Positions 34,592-44,927 of a stretch of 55,427 nucleotides of DNA are shown here, piece after piece. The DNA is from Planctomycetota bacterium. Its GTDB lineage: Bacteria; Planctomycetota; Planctomycetia; Planctomycetales; Planctomycetaceae. The stretch is from NCBI GenBank assembly GCA_027623235.1, contig JAQBVJ010000039.1, positions 1 through 55,427 of the forward strand, written 5' to 3'. Made by a program: the position numbers and the translations under genes. Within the stretch, counting starts at the first letter, position 1, and each line of letters starts with the position of its first letter. The notes below the pieces were generated by a model, which saw nothing but the letters and a program-made list of their open reading frames with translations, made no database searches and had not been told where the DNA came from.

Positions 34592-35338
34592 TCAGGCGTC
34601 CTTCTTTGGCGGCCCGACCCGCGTTCCGATTTTCTCGCCGGCAATCACGCGGACCAGGTTGCCTTCTTTCTGATAATTGAAGACGACGATCGGCACATTC
34701 TGTTCCTGACAATGATGAATTGCCTGGACGTCCATCACCTTGAGTCGCTGTTTTAATACTTCGTCAAAAGTGATGTCCGAATAGTGAACCGCGTGAGGAT
34801 TCTTTTCAGGGTCGTCTGAGTAAACGCCGTCAACCCGCGTTGCTTTCAGGACGACATCGGCTTCGATTTCTCGAGCCCGCAGCGCGGCCGCCGTGTCGGT
34901 CGTTACGAACGGGCTGCCCGTTCCCGCGGCGAGGATGACGACTCGCCCCTTCTCCAGATGACGGATGCACTTTCTGCGGATGAATGGTTCGGCAACGCCT
35001 TCCATCCGGATCGCCGTCTGTAACCGAGTTGGGACGCCGGCATTTTCGAGTGCATCCTGCAGGGCGAGGCCGTTGATCACCGTGGCCAGCATCCCCATGT
35101 AATGAGCCGTTGGCTGCTTGATCGACGCGCTGACGGCCGCGAAGTCCCGACCGCGAAGAATGTTGCCACCGCCACAGACGATCGCAAGTTCGACTCCGGC
35201 TTCGTGAATCCGCCTGATCTGCTGCGAGACGTTGCTGACTTCCTGCATTGTGATGCCGGACTCGCCCGAACGGCAGAAACTGTTGCCGCTGAGTTTCAGC
35301 AGGACTCGCTTGTAGGCCGGTTTAAAACTATCTGCCAT
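34592..35338 (-). CDS. pyrH: UMP kinase (uridylate kinase)
   Basis: 248 residues from the ATG at 35338, which has a perfect AGGAGGG ribosome site; a longer frame begins seven codons earlier without one. It phosphorylates UMP to UDP in pyrimidine synthesis. Motifs of the amino-acid kinase fold are [44 protein letters not shown] and the [17 protein letters not shown] segment. It is placed between tsf and frr as in most bacteria, but a terminator separates it from tsf, so it probably has its own promoter. Confidence 0.98.
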   Translation of the reverse strand: MADSFKPAYKRVLLKLSGNSFCRSGESGITMQEVSNVSQQIRRIHEAGVELAIVCGGGNILRGRDFAAVSASIKQPTAHYMGMLATVINGLALQDALENAGVPTRLQTAIRMEGVAEPFIRRKCIRHLEKGRVVILAAGTGSPFVTTDTAAALRAREIEADVVLKATRVDGVYSDDPEKNPHAVHYSDITFDEVLKQRLKVMDVQAIHHCQEQNVPIVVFNYQKEGNLVRVIAGEKIGTRVGPPKKDA

Positions 35339-35463
35339 CAGATCCCTCCTGGCTGTCATTCTTCGCAGTCCCTGGTCGCAACATCTCGTTCGACGTTCAG
35401 TCAGGGAGCATTCTCAAAGCGACACACGGTTGCCCATTCTGCCGCGGCGCGAAGCATAATCAC

Positions 35464-35503
35464 AAAACGGAAAGAGGGACAGAAGACGATGCTTCTGCCC
35501 CTC
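35464..35503 (-). terminator. Rho-independent terminator after tsf
   Basis: On the minus strand the arms GAGGG and CAGAAG pair with CTTCTG and CCCTC around a six-base loop. One mismatch separates the two stem parts. The stem is followed by TTTCCGTTTTGTG. It lies 46 bases after the tsf stop, so it would separate rpsB-tsf transcription from pyrH-frr. Confidence 0.75.
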
Positions 35504-35548
35504 GAAGTTTCTCAACTCGGTTCACCAACATCCGTTTGCTGAAATCGC

Positions 35549-36382
35549 TCAGTTCCCGAGCACCCAGCGAGTGAACCCGACCGCTTTAAATCCGTGCTCG
35601 GCAAGTGCCTGGCTGACGGACTTTGAATCGTCCTTTGCAAACGGCTGCGCAATCAGCACACCGTTCTCGACGTAGAAATTGCTCATTCGGCCATCGACGA
35701 TTTTCTCGACGATGTTGTCGGGCTTGCCGCTGGCTTTGGCTTCGTCCGTGAGGCGGTCTCGTTCGGCCTTCACAACCGCCGGATCGAGTCCGTCCGGAAA
35801 TGTCACATCCGGCCTGAGGGCTGTAATGTGCATGGCCACGTCACGCAGGATGTCCAGCGAGTCAGATTTGCCTTCCGCCTGAAAGAGCACGCCGTTTTTC
35901 CCATCGTGATGAACGTAGCCCTGAACCGGGCCGGTGACCCGAGTCACTCGCGACAGGACGATCTTCTCGCGAATCTGGTTCGTCATGTCTTCCCAGACGG
36001 TCTGCAGCGTCTTGCCAGGTGTCTTCGGTGCATCCTGTGCAAGCAGTTCTTCTGCAGTCGTGGCTCCAGGACCATTCAGAAGCTGCTCAGCACACTGAGC
36101 CGCAAAGGATTGAAATCCTTCGCTTGACGCGACCGGCGCGGATTCGCATTGAACCTCGACCATGACGCCTTCTCCACCGTCCTCAGTGGTGAGGACGACG
36201 ATCTGGCCTTCGCTGGTCGCGTTGTCAGCCCGCTTGAGAGCAATCTTTTTGAACTGCTCGCGCAGAACTTCAATCGCCTTTTCCTGATCCCCGTCGGCTT
36301 CGACGAGCGCTTTTTTGCAGTCCATCATCGGAAGATTGGTCAATTCACGCAGCGCTTTTACAGCAGCAGCAGTTACAGCCAT
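35549..36382 (-). CDS. tsf: Translation elongation factor Ts
   Basis: 277 residues. EF-Ts is the nucleotide-exchange factor of EF-Tu. The N-terminal UBA-like part has [20 protein letters not shown], followed by [19 protein letters not shown]. The core includes [20 protein letters not shown] and [10 protein letters not shown], matching the usual EF-Ts subdomains, with a final helix ending in FTRWVLGN. It follows rpsB by 183 bases. Confidence 0.98.
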   Translation of the reverse strand: MAVTAAAVKALRELTNLPMMDCKKALVEADGDQEKAIEVLREQFKKIALKRADNATSEGQIVVLTTEDGGEGVMVEVQCESAPVASSEGFQSFAAQCAEQLLNGPGATTAEELLAQDAPKTPGKTLQTVWEDMTNQIREKIVLSRVTRVTGPVQGYVHHDGKNGVLFQAEGKSDSLDILRDVAMHITALRPDVTFPDGLDPAVVKAERDRLTDEAKASGKPDNIVEKIVDGRMSNFYVENGVLIAQPFAKDDSKSVSQALAEHGFKAVGFTRWVLGN

Positions 36383-36565
36383 CGTTCATACCCTTTCGTC
36401 GGGCTGCGATTTTCGAGCGAAGTTCATCGGCATCTGTGCCGGCGCTAACTCGTCGCGCCCCGTTTCATTCGTGAGCCGGCGACCATCCGTGGTCGCTCGG
36501 AATCCGTAACAGAGGCAAACTCAGGTCCAACCCAGTCAGAAAAGTCAGACGGGAGTTTGTGGAAA

Positions 36566-37309
36566 TTACGAGACGTTCGGAACAGCCTTGAGTTCAGGTT
36601 CAACCTCAGCCTTTTCAGTCCTGGCTGCCGGAGCCTGTGCACTCTTGACGGCCGCCGCGAGGAGATTCAGCACGAGCCGAATTGATCGGATGCTGTCGTC
36701 GTTACCGGGAATCGGCAGGTCGATCGTGTCCGGATCCGAGTCCGTATCGATCAGGCCAACGACCTTGATTCCGAGCAGACGACACTCATGCACGCAGTTC
36801 TTTTCGTTTTTCGGATCGATCACGACGACCGCTTCCGGCATCCGGTTCATGTGGCGGATGCCTTCCAGGTTCCGGCGAATCTTCTTGTGCTCTCGTTTCA
36901 GAGTCGACTGGCGCTTCTTCGAGTACGACGCCATTTCGCCGCTTTCCTCAAGCGCGTCGAGTTCGTCGAGTCGCTTCAACCGGCTGCGGACGGTGCGGAA
37001 GTTTGTCAACGTGCCACCGAGCCAACGCTCGCAGACGTACGGCATTCCCGCAGCTTCAGCCGCTTCCTGGATCGGCTCAGCCGCCTGGCGTTTGGTTCCG
37101 ACAAAGAGGATGAGACTTCCGGCTGCGGAAACTTTCTGCAGGTACCGCTGAGCTCGCAGTATGCCGCGAACTGTCTCTTTAATGTCGATGATGTGGATGA
37201 GATTCCGGCGGCCGTAAATGTACGGTCGCATTTTCGGATTCCATCGACTCGTGCGGTGACCAAAATGGACACCCGACTCCAGCATGTCCTTCACATTAAT
37301 GTCTGACAT
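36566..37309 (-). CDS. rpsB: 30S ribosomal protein S2
   Basis: 247 residues from the ATG at 37309, preceded by AGGAGAGTC; a longer in-frame frame upstream has no such site. Diagnostic segments are [40 protein letters not shown] and [20 protein letters not shown]. The C-terminal tail is Ala/Glu-rich. It heads the rpsB-tsf unit; its transcription should start in the 37310-37832 gap. Confidence 0.98.
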   Translation of the reverse strand: MSDINVKDMLESGVHFGHRTSRWNPKMRPYIYGRRNLIHIIDIKETVRGILRAQRYLQKVSAAGSLILFVGTKRQAAEPIQEAAEAAGMPYVCERWLGGTLTNFRTVRSRLKRLDELDALEESGEMASYSKKRQSTLKREHKKIRRNLEGIRHMNRMPEAVVVIDPKNEKNCVHECRLLGIKVVGLIDTDSDPDTIDLPIPGNDDSIRSIRLVLNLLAAAVKSAQAPAARTEKAEVEPELKAVPNVS

Positions 37310-37832
37310 CAGACTCTCCTCAACCCGTTTTCCGGGCACGACATTTTGCCCGCGGAACCAGTCTTCAATTTTCAACCCGACAGTTGCGAGGTCGAAACTG
37401 AAACTGTTCCACGAGGGAAACCGACCGGCGACCACCGCCAGTCTGCCGCGTGTGCACACTCCTTCCGGGACATTTTGAGCTGTTGAGGCTCGTCCCCCTC
37501 CCCTTCGAAATTCGACAGAAGAGTAGAAGCGTTAAACAGAAGCACAAATTGCGACGCAAAACCCGCTCGACCACGAAGCCGAACGGGCGGGAATGCTAAC
37601 GCTGCCAAGAAGTTGCGTCAAACATCGCTCAAACGAGCCGCTCGTTCGGAAGCACTCTCGTGAGGATCGGCAGTCCCGGCGGCAGAGGCACACGAAATCT
37701 GGACACAGAATCCTCTGCAAATCATTTTCACCAATAGCTTTACGCCCTTCGTCAATCAGAAATACACTCCGGCCGACCGCAAGGTTGCGGATTCTTCGAA
37801 CCGTTTGAGACTCACTGACAGGATCGCCGCCG
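37310..37832. other. Divergent intergenic region upstream of rpsB
   Basis: This 523-bp gap separates rpsB (minus) from the DUF4432 gene (plus). It must contain the rpsB promoter and probably a long 5' leader, which could host autoregulation by S2; I could not fold a specific structure. Open frames that cross it lack domain similarity. Confidence 0.45.
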
Positions 37833-39008
37833 ATGGCCTCACAGCAGATCGTTCTGACCGACGTTGAGTCGGCAACTTTTTCAAACGCTTTTCGTTTGTC
37901 GTCACGCTCAGACGGGTCGACCGGACCGAACCTGGCAGGATCCGAAAGTTGGTCGATTTCAAAATCGACCCTTCGCGGCGGCCTCTCCGACGGGGTTGAC
38001 GTCGTCGAAATTGAAAACGGTGAGCTTTCGATTTCGGTCCTCCCCACCCGAGGGATGGGCATCTGGAAGGCCGGGTTCCGTGGAGTCCCGATCGGCTGGC
38101 AGTCGCCTGTCCGGCAGCCGGTCAATCCGGCCTTCGTGAATCTCAAAGAGCGGAACGGCCTCGGCTGGCTGAACGGATTCAACGAGCTGATGTGCCGCTG
38201 CGGCCTCTCGTTTCACGGGCCGCCGGGCATGGACGGCGATTCGGAAGTGACTCTGCACGGCCGCATCGCGAACCTGCCCGCTCACAAAGTCGTGGCTGAG
38301 GTCTGCGACCAGGGCGACGGGACGCTCAGCGTGACGGGGACCGTTGACGAGTGCTCGCTGTTCGGTCCGGCCTTGCGGCTGGAGTCGACGGTCTCAACGG
38401 TTGCTGGTTCAAATTCTCTCACCGTTCGCGACCGCATTACGAACCTCGGCGGGCAGCCGACCGAGTTTGAAATTCTCTACCACACGAACTTCGGTCGACC
38501 ATTCATGGAAGACGGATCGACACTTGTCGTTCCTGTGGGCGAGATTGCTCCGCGAGATTCTCATTCGGCAAGCTGCCTTGAAAACTGGGACCGCTATCCA
38601 GCTCCGCAGGCCGGCATCCAGGAAGAGGCTTTCTTCTTTGACCTGCAGGCAGGCTCGGACGGACAGACGGAGGTCCTGTTGAAAAACGCCGTCGGCAACC
38701 TTGCGGTCAGCATGGCCTGGCAGAAAAACGAACTGCCCTGCTTCACGCTCTGGAAGAACCCGCAGGCCGAGGCCGATGGATACGTCACCGGCCTGGAACC
38801 CGGCACGAGCCTGCCGAACCTCAAGAGCTTCGAACGCGACCAGGGCCGGCTGATCACGCTCGGGCCCGGCGAGTCGTACGAGTGCGGTTTCACGTTGAGC
38901 GTTTTCGATTCGAAATCCGCCGTCGCCGAAGCTTCGGACCGGGTTGCGTCCCGAGCCACCGCCGACGCGGTCGTCCACGCAGCCCCGATTTCGAAGTTCT
39001 CGCCCTGA
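37833..39008 (+). CDS. DUF4432 aldose-1-epimerase-superfamily protein
   Basis: 391 residues. The galactose-mutarotase-like superfamily fold is seen in ISVLPTRGMGIWKAGFRGVP, GFNELMCRCGLSFHGPPG and YHTNFGRPFMEDGSTLVVPV. The family's usual residues include the LHGRIANLPAH and YHTNFG histidines. It does not have the classical GalM motifs of the next gene. Such proteins are found in gene groups for degradation of unusual sugars, and the substrate is not predictable here. It is convergent with galM (24-bp gap). Confidence 0.85.
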   Translation: MASQQIVLTDVESATFSNAFRLSSRSDGSTGPNLAGSESWSISKSTLRGGLSDGVDVVEIENGELSISVLPTRGMGIWKAGFRGVPIGWQSPVRQPVNPAFVNLKERNGLGWLNGFNELMCRCGLSFHGPPGMDGDSEVTLHGRIANLPAHKVVAEVCDQGDGTLSVTGTVDECSLFGPALRLESTVSTVAGSNSLTVRDRITNLGGQPTEFEILYHTNFGRPFMEDGSTLVVPVGEIAPRDSHSASCLENWDRYPAPQAGIQEEAFFFDLQAGSDGQTEVLLKNAVGNLAVSMAWQKNELPCFTLWKNPQAEADGYVTGLEPGTSLPNLKSFERDQGRLITLGPGESYECGFTLSVFDSKSAVAEASDRVASRATADAVVHAAPISKFSP

Positions 39009-39031
39009 TCTTCGCCAGGTTCACTGCGAAG

Positions 39032-40216
39032 CTACTTGTTCTCAGACGGTTTCTTCTCCGATGTTTTCGTCTCGCCCTCTTCCTTCGGCTTCACGACGGA
39101 AAACGAGTAAACCGTGATCTGTTGATAAGTCGCATCCGGTTTCAGGATCGTCGACGGGAAGCCTTCGATGTTGACCGAGTTCGGATAATGCTGAGCTTCC
39201 AGACAGATCGCGCTGCGGTGAGCGTACTCTTTGCCGCCTTTTCCCTTCTGCCCTTTCAGAAAATTGCCCGAGTAAAACTGAATGCCCGGCTGATCGGTCA
39301 GGACGGTTAATACCCGCCCGGATTCCGGATCGCGAAGCGTCGCAGCCAGCTTCACTTTGCCGGTCTGATTGTTGAGCACGAAGTTGTGGTCGTAGCCCAG
39401 GGCGGCGGTATCGTCGAGCTTTTTGATGCGGGCTCCGATCTTCTTCATCTTTGTGAAGTCGAGTTCGGTTCCCTCAACCGATTCAATCTTTCCGGTCGGG
39501 ATGAGCGTCTCGTCGGTGGGCGTGTACTTGTCTGCCTCAAGTTTCAACTGGTGGTTGAGCACCGTCTCGCTGCCGGCTCCGCCCAGATTGAAGTAAGCGT
39601 GATTCGTGAGGTTGACCGGCGTCGCCTTGTCGGTCTTTGCCGAGTAGTTCATCCGGATTTTGTTGTCCTCAGTCAGCGTATACCGAATCGAGACGCTCAG
39701 CTTGCCGGGGTAGCCTTCCTCGCCGTCGGGGCTGGTGTAACTGAATGTGACACCCGTTCCGGTTTTTTCATCGCGAACCTCTTCCGCCTTCCAGACCACT
39801 TTGTCGAGGCTGCGGTCCTTGCCGCCGTGAAGATGGTTCGGCTCATTGTTGATGGCGAGTTCGTAGTCCTCTCCGTCGAGCGTAAACTTGCCAAGTGCAA
39901 TCCGGTTGCAGACTCGGCCAGTTGTATTGCCAAAGTACTGGTTGTCTTCTCCCTCGTACCCGGAGACGTCGTCAAAGCCGAGCGTCACGTCGGCGAATTT
40001 GCCATCCTTGTCCGGCACGTGAATCTGAGTGATCGTCGCCCCGCGAGTGCTCAGGCAGACCGTCATGCCGGCCTCATTCTTGAGCGTGTACAGGTCGACC
40101 TCGTCGCCGGATTTCGTTTGGCCGAACGAAGATTTCTCAATCGAAACATCCGCTTTAGAAACTGTCGAGGTCGCCAGAATGGCGAGCACAGTGAGACTCG
40201 TGAAAAAGCGTTTCAT
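39032..40216 (-). CDS. galM: Exported aldose 1-epimerase (galactose mutarotase)
   Basis: 394 residues from the ATG at 40216 with an AGGAG box. The N-terminus MKRFFTSLTVLAILATSTVS is a signal peptide, so the enzyme acts outside the cytoplasm, as is common in Planctomycetes and Bacteroidetes. It interconverts alpha and beta anomers of aldoses. Conserved residues are N104/R105 region NRIALGKF, H130 region NHLHGG, H206 in NLTNHAYFNL and E340 in CLEAQHYPNSVN, the last two being the general acid and base in GalM. The C-terminal tail is Lys/Glu-rich (KPKEEGETKTSEKKPSENK). Confidence 0.93.
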   Translation of the reverse strand: MKRFFTSLTVLAILATSTVSKADVSIEKSSFGQTKSGDEVDLYTLKNEAGMTVCLSTRGATITQIHVPDKDGKFADVTLGFDDVSGYEGEDNQYFGNTTGRVCNRIALGKFTLDGEDYELAINNEPNHLHGGKDRSLDKVVWKAEEVRDEKTGTGVTFSYTSPDGEEGYPGKLSVSIRYTLTEDNKIRMNYSAKTDKATPVNLTNHAYFNLGGAGSETVLNHQLKLEADKYTPTDETLIPTGKIESVEGTELDFTKMKKIGARIKKLDDTAALGYDHNFVLNNQTGKVKLAATLRDPESGRVLTVLTDQPGIQFYSGNFLKGQKGKGGKEYAHRSAICLEAQHYPNSVNIEGFPSTILKPDATYQQITVYSFSVVKPKEEGETKTSEKKPSENK

Positions 40217-40381
40217 CGGGGGCAGCTCCTGAGAAGTAAGGCTCATTAATGACGAGTCGGCTGGTCGGCAAAGCGACGCAGGATCGTCGAGTTTCGCGTC
40301 CGCCGAATCGACTTGCAACAACACCGGCGGCATTCGCAATTTCGAGGAGCGTTCGGTAGCTTGCCCGTGCCAGTCGGTATT

Positions 40382-40517
40382 CGTTTAACGTCGAGCCGCA
40401 GGCGAGAATCAAGGCATCGCGGAGCCTGCAATCGAATGCCGGCCCTGGCGGCAAATACGCGGCCGGGAATCGTCTGCACCGCCACCGAAGTTCTCGCCTC
40501 CGGCTCGACGTTAAACG
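40382..40517. repeat. 136-bp foldback element with 27-bp terminal inverted repeats
   Basis: The left arm at 40382-40408 begins CGTTTAACGTCGAGCCG and the right arm at 40491-40517 ends CGGCTCGACGTTAAACG. They are complementary over 27 bp with a single mismatch, and 82 bases separate them. The element lies in the galM-xylB divergent gap and contains no open frame worth calling. It may carry or disturb the promoters there. Confidence 0.75.
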
Positions 40518-40575
40518 ATGCGACAGGTGTAGCCGCCAGGCGGACCTCAGCGCACCAGAATCACGGAAAACAACA

Positions 40576-42111
40576 ATGAGCATATTCCTCGGCATCGACG
40601 TTGGCACAAGCGGCACGAAGACTCTGGCGATGAGGGAAGACGGAGCGATCCTCGCGAAGGCGACCGTCGAGTACCCGCTTTACACGCCTCACCCCGGATG
40701 GTCTGAACAGGACCCCGAGGACTGGTGGAAGGCGACGGTACAAAGCGTCCAGGCGGTCCTGTCCAAAGGTGGCATCAAGCCCGGTGACGTCGCCGGAATC
40801 GGCCTGAGCGGACAGATGCACGGCAGCGTGTTCCTGGATGAGTCCGATGAGGTCATCCGGCCCGCGCTGTTGTGGAACGACCAGCGGACTCAGGACGAGT
40901 GCGATGACATCGAGTCGGCCGTCGGTGGCCGCGCGAACCTGATCGAGCTTGTGTCGAACCCGGCTCTGACTGGCTTCACCGCGCCGAAGATTCTCTGGCT
41001 GCGAAAGAACGAGCCGCAGAACTTTGAGCGGACTCGCAAAGTCCTTCTGCCGAAAGACTATGTCCGCTTCCGGCTCACGGGCGAGTACGCGACGGAAGTC
41101 AGCGACGCGTCTGGAACACTGCTGCTCGACGTGAAGAATCGTGTCTGGTGCGACCCGCTGCTCGAGAAACTCCAGCTCGATAAATCTCTGCTGCCTGAGG
41201 TCCACGAATCGGAAGTGGTTTCCGGCAAACTCAGCGAGATCGCCGCCAAGGCACTCGGCCTGCCTGCCGGAGTCGCCGTGGTCGGCGGCGGCGGAGACCA
41301 GGCGGCGGGAGCGGTCGGAAACGGCATCGTCAAAGACGGCGTAATCTCGGCCACGATGGGAACCAGCGGTGTCGTGTTCGCTCATTCGGAAGAAGTTCAG
41401 ACCGACCCGTCCGGCCGAGTCCACACGTTCTGCCACGCGGTCAGCGGCAAGTGGCACGTCATGGGCGTCGTGCTGTCGGCCGGCGGCAGCCTGCAGTGGT
41501 ACCGCAACCAGTTCGGCGAAATGGAATCGGCGATCGCGGCCGGCATGGACACCGAGGCCTACGAACTGTTGACCGCTGCCGCGGCGAAAGCTCCGGCCGG
41601 ATCGGAAGGCCTCTTCTTCCTGCCGTACCTCACCGGCGAACGCACGCCTCACTGCGACCCGTACGCGAGGGCTGCCTGGATCGGCCTTTCGCTGCGTCAC
41701 GGTCGAGCTCACATGATCCGCTCGGTGATGGAAGGAGCGACCTATGCGATGCGGGACTGCCTGGAAATCATCAAAGGCATGAGCATCCCGATCAGCGAAA
41801 TCCGAGTCTCCGGCGGCGGAGCCCGCAGCGGCTTCTGGCGTCAGCTCCAGGCCGACATCTACGGCCAGGACGTCTGCGTGACGAACTCCGACGAAGGCCC
41901 GGCCTACGGAGTCGCCCTCCTCGCCGCGACCGGAACCGGCGCCTACTCCCACATCGCCGAAGCCTGCGAAGCGACAATCGACGTCACCGGAACAACCTCC
42001 ACGGACGCCGCCACGAAAGCCGCCTACAACAAAGCCTACCCGAGCTACGGAAAACTGTACGAGTCACTGAAGGGCGATTTTCCGACGCTGTGCGGCCTGG
42101 CCAAAGCATGA
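40576..42111 (+). CDS. xylB: Xylulokinase
   Basis: 511 residues of the FGGY carbohydrate kinase family, normal length. It phosphorylates D-xylulose to xylulose 5-phosphate with ATP. N-terminal phosphate-binding [19 protein letters not shown] and [16 protein letters not shown] are typical of Xyl[17 protein letters not shown] is characteristic of xylulokinases. The catalytic Asp is likely D241 in [16 protein letters not shown]. The C-terminal ATP domain has [20 protein letters not shown] and [20 protein letters not shown]. No xylose isomerase or transporter is nearby in the window. Confidence 0.96.
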   Translation: MSIFLGIDVGTSGTKTLAMREDGAILAKATVEYPLYTPHPGWSEQDPEDWWKATVQSVQAVLSKGGIKPGDVAGIGLSGQMHGSVFLDESDEVIRPALLWNDQRTQDECDDIESAVGGRANLIELVSNPALTGFTAPKILWLRKNEPQNFERTRKVLLPKDYVRFRLTGEYATEVSDASGTLLLDVKNRVWCDPLLEKLQLDKSLLPEVHESEVVSGKLSEIAAKALGLPAGVAVVGGGGDQAAGAVGNGIVKDGVISATMGTSGVVFAHSEEVQTDPSGRVHTFCHAVSGKWHVMGVVLSAGGSLQWYRNQFGEMESAIAAGMDTEAYELLTAAAAKAPAGSEGLFFLPYLTGERTPHCDPYARAAWIGLSLRHGRAHMIRSVMEGATYAMRDCLEIIKGMSIPISEIRVSGGGARSGFWRQLQADIYGQDVCVTNSDEGPAYGVALLAATGTGAYSHIAEACEATIDVTGTTSTDAATKAAYNKAYPSYGKLYESLKGDFPTLCGLAKA

Positions 42112-42237
42112 CCAGATCTGTGATCGAGTGCTCGGACCGCTCCGGTTCGGCACCGGTCGCCTCTTCGGCAGGGCGAGTCTCAGTCGACGTTGACAGTTTG
42201 AGGTCAGCCAGATGCAATGGCTGAGCAGAACTTTTGA

Positions 42238-44682
42238 ATGGCTCCTCTTTCCGTCGGCAGCCTTGTGAAAACAGATTCGGAACTCCCCAGAGAATCTTCG
42301 ATTTGCGAGAACTCCGGGCGACGTTTCGCGCAGATGCAGTTGATTGTTCAGCTCCTCGCCAATGTGCTTCTGGTGACAGGAATTGCCCTCTGCCATCCGT
42401 ACTCGCGGCACGATATTCACTGGTCGCAGTCGGTGCTCAGTAAGATTGCCGCGCAGCATCAGGTTTTTCTTGAGGCACTGTTGCTCGCCGGGCCGGCCTG
42501 GCTTGTGGGGGCGATGATTGCTCGGCGGGCACCTCGGACGGGAGTCGTCGTGGGTGTTCTGCTGCTCGCGGGAGTGCCGGTGGTTTACGGGCTGGAAATG
42601 GTTTCGTGGTTGACGCTCGGGACGCATTTTTTTTCGGCGACCACGTTTGAAATGATCGCTTCGTTTCTGCCCTGGGTTTTCGTCTACACGACGCAGACCG
42701 ATTTCCTGCCGATGGTCCTTGCTGTGGCTGCGTTTCTTGCGGTCCAGGTTGCGGCCGTGTTTGCGGGATGGTGGCTGGCTCGGCGGAGGTTGAAGAACGT
42801 CGCGGTAGGTCGCGAGCCCAATGGCCTCAGACCCAATGGCCTCAGAGTTGTGCTGATTGTCGCCTTTCGCTCCGCGAAAGCAGCGCTACTTTCGCGGAGC
42901 GAAAGGCGACAATCAGAGATCAGCCGTCACAACTCTGGGGCCATTGGGTGCGAGCCGTCCGGTCTGGGCGCAAGTTCCCATGCAAAACCGGGCGGCTTGC
43001 GCCGCTCCGCTATCTGTGATTGGTTTTTTCGATGGGCTGCTGGCGCGTGCGGCTCACAGAGTCGGGCTTTCAGGATTGGTGCCGCGGTTTTGCTTGTGCT
43101 GCTTCCTCTTGGCTGGCGACTGAAGCATCCGCAGGAGATTCTCGCATCGATCCTGAAGGCACCGGATCGGCATCCCATCGCGGCGACCGGCTGGTTTGTT
43201 CGTAGTTCGCCCCTCGACCTCGAGTTCCTTGAGCCGCAGCAGATTCGTGTCGCCACACATCTCATCAAATATTCGCCGGCGCTGAAGCGGTTTGACGAGG
43301 AGTACCGGCAGCTCAAAATCGCTTCGCCGCCGAAACGGCAACCGGATGTCCTGGTGATTCTTGCCGAGAGCCTGCGTCACAACGCGCTCAACGAAAAGTC
43401 GGCTCCGAATCTGACGAAGCTCGCCTCACGATCGCTGACGAGCCGGCTGCACTTTTCCGCGGGGAACGCGTCCGAGTTCGGTTTCTTCGGCATGTACTAC
43501 GGGCTCGACCCGATCTTTGCGCCGCACGCGATGAGGAATCTGCAGGCGGCGATGCCGCAGCTCATGAGCCAGGCCGGTTACTTCACGGCGTTCGCGGGTT
43601 TCGGCGAACTCGACATGCACCTCATCGACAAGTTCGTTCATGAGGACGCGTTCGACCATTTCAGCAGCCGCAGCCTCGAACCGTTTTACCGGCGGGACGA
43701 AGAAGTCGTGGCCGAGACACAGGCTCTGTTTGATCGAGAAGGGAAGTGGGCTCACCTGAAAGACCGGCCAATCTTCGCGACGCTCTTCCTGTTCACGACG
43801 CACAGCGAGCACCACTACACGCTCGAAGATGAGGTCTTCACACCGAGCCCGCGCGACGGGCTGCCGACTCCACCGTGGAGTCCCGAGGTCCGCAAGTCCG
43901 CCCTCAACCGCTACCACAACAGCGTCCACTGCCTGGACCGGATCCTGGCACCGCTGCTGACCGACGATCGAGTCATCGTGTTCGTCGGCGACCACGGCGA
44001 GTCGTTCGGCGAGGACAAGCGGATGTTCCACGGGACCGCGCTGTCGTATACGCAGACGCGAACGCCGCTCGTCGTACATGTTCCGGGCGAGATTCCAAAA
44101 ACGATTACCGGTCCAACTTCGCATGAGGACATCCTGCCCACGCTGCTGGATGTCCTCGGCACGGAGCTCAACACGCCGGACATCCTGACAGGGCGATCGC
44201 TGCTGGCCGAACCGGATCCCGCGGAAGAAGTTTTCTCCCTGCGGGCGACGATCACCGCTGAGCACGCGCTGCTCGACTTCCGCAAGGGCGAGCCTGGCAC
44301 CAAACGGCAGCCCATCTTCCGGTTCGAAATCGACCCGTGGAAACCGTGGTTCCGCCTGCGCGACGCCAACGACACTCGCCAGCAGCCCGTCGATTTCACA
44401 TCCGCCCAGGCGAGTCAGTTTGAATCTGACCTGCGCGACTGGCTCGACCGACGACTGCGAATCGACACCGGCCCCATTTCGAACGAGCCGCTCCCGCTGC
44501 TGATTCGCTTTCTGGAAACTGGCAGCCGGACAGAAATTCAACGAGCCCTCGCCGTCCTCACAGAAATGGGTCCGGCCGCGAAACCCGCTTTGACAGCCAT
44601 CTCAAGGCACGTCACATCGGACGACCCGAAGATTCGGCGGCAGACGCAGACACTGTTGCGAATCCTCGCCAACGTTGAGTAG
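42238..44682 (+). CDS. Inner-membrane sulfatase-fold protein (LtaS-like) with in-frame palindromic insertion
   Basis: 814 residues from the ATG at 42238; the ATG at 42334, right before the first membrane helix (MQLIVQLLANVLLVTGIALC), is an equally good start. Several N-terminal helices follow (LLLAGPAWLVGAMI, VVVGVLLLAGVPVVYGLEMV, DFLPMVLAVAAFLAVQVAAV). A sulfatase/alkaline-phosphatase-type catalytic domain begins near residue 360: VLVILAESLRHNALNEKSAP, SAGNASEFGFFGMYYGL and the metal-site motif FVGDHGESFGEDKRMFHGTA. Such membrane proteins transfer phospho-groups or hydrolyse esters at the outer leaflet (LtaS, EptA relatives). The C-terminus has a short HEAT-like helical end (EIQRALAVLTEMGPAAKPAL). 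Residues about 194-237 are encoded by a palindromic DNA element, leaving an Arg/Asn-rich insertion between two membrane segments. Confidence 0.82.
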   Translation: MAPLSVGSLVKTDSELPRESSICENSGRRFAQMQLIVQLLANVLLVTGIALCHPYSRHDIHWSQSVLSKIAAQHQVFLEALLLAGPAWLVGAMIARRAPRTGVVVGVLLLAGVPVVYGLEMVSWLTLGTHFFSATTFEMIASFLPWVFVYTTQTDFLPMVLAVAAFLAVQVAAVFAGWWLARRRLKNVAVGREPNGLRPNGLRVVLIVAFRSAKAALLSRSERRQSEISRHNSGAIGCEPSGLGASSHAKPGGLRRSAICDWFFRWAAGACGSQSRAFRIGAAVLLVLLPLGWRLKHPQEILASILKAPDRHPIAATGWFVRSSPLDLEFLEPQQIRVATHLIKYSPALKRFDEEYRQLKIASPPKRQPDVLVILAESLRHNALNEKSAPNLTKLASRSLTSRLHFSAGNASEFGFFGMYYGLDPIFAPHAMRNLQAAMPQLMSQAGYFTAFAGFGELDMHLIDKFVHEDAFDHFSSRSLEPFYRRDEEVVAETQALFDREGKWAHLKDRPIFATLFLFTTHSEHHYTLEDEVFTPSPRDGLPTPPWSPEVRKSALNRYHNSVHCLDRILAPLLTDDRVIVFVGDHGESFGEDKRMFHGTALSYTQTRTPLVVHVPGEIPKTITGPTSHEDILPTLLDVLGTELNTPDILTGRSLLAEPDPAEEVFSLRATITAEHALLDFRKGEPGTKRQPIFRFEIDPWKPWFRLRDANDTRQQPVDFTSAQASQFESDLRDWLDRRLRIDTGPISNEPLPLLIRFLETGSRTEIQRALAVLTEMGPAAKPALTAISRHVTSDDPKIRRQTQTLLRILANVE
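42817..42948. repeat. Nested palindromic element inside the sulfatase-fold gene
   Basis: An inner perfect 28-bp inverted repeat (42853-42880 against 42889-42916) closes around the 8-base loop CAGCGCTA. Outside it a 21-bp inverted repeat pairs 42832-42852 with 42928-42948 with one mismatch. At the left edge the 15-base unit CCCAATGGCCTCAGA is duplicated in tandem (42817-42831, 42832-42846). The block is 132 bases, a multiple of three, and keeps the host gene open; it encodes PNGLRPNGLR and a Ser/Arg-rich stretch. The hairpin core (CGCCTTTCGCTCCGCGAAAG) resembles REP-like palindromes I recall from planctomycete genomes. Confidence 0.85.
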
Positions 44683-44927
44683 TTCAGAGTGGCTGAGGTC
44701 GACCAACGGGAGTCTCCGTCCCTTTTTCAAATGGCTGTCAGCAGCGTACCTCAGCCAGAGAAGACTGCGGCGTGACACTTCGTGGGTTGATCGGGCAGTC
44801 CTCGCGTGGGATGCCGAGCCAGACTCGCGGCGTCAGTCAGGGCCGCGCAGTGGAGGCAACGCTGTCGCAAAGTTATCCTCAACCGAGTTGCTCGACCCTC
44901 CCCATGAGATCGCCTCCGGAGCCTGCC

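Noticed and set aside
40561..41952. 463-codon open frame on the minus strand inside xylB
   Set aside because: Antisense shadow of xylB with no domain.
43426..44541. 371-codon open frame on the minus strand inside the sulfatase gene
   Set aside because: Antisense shadow of the catalytic domain; no independent evidence.
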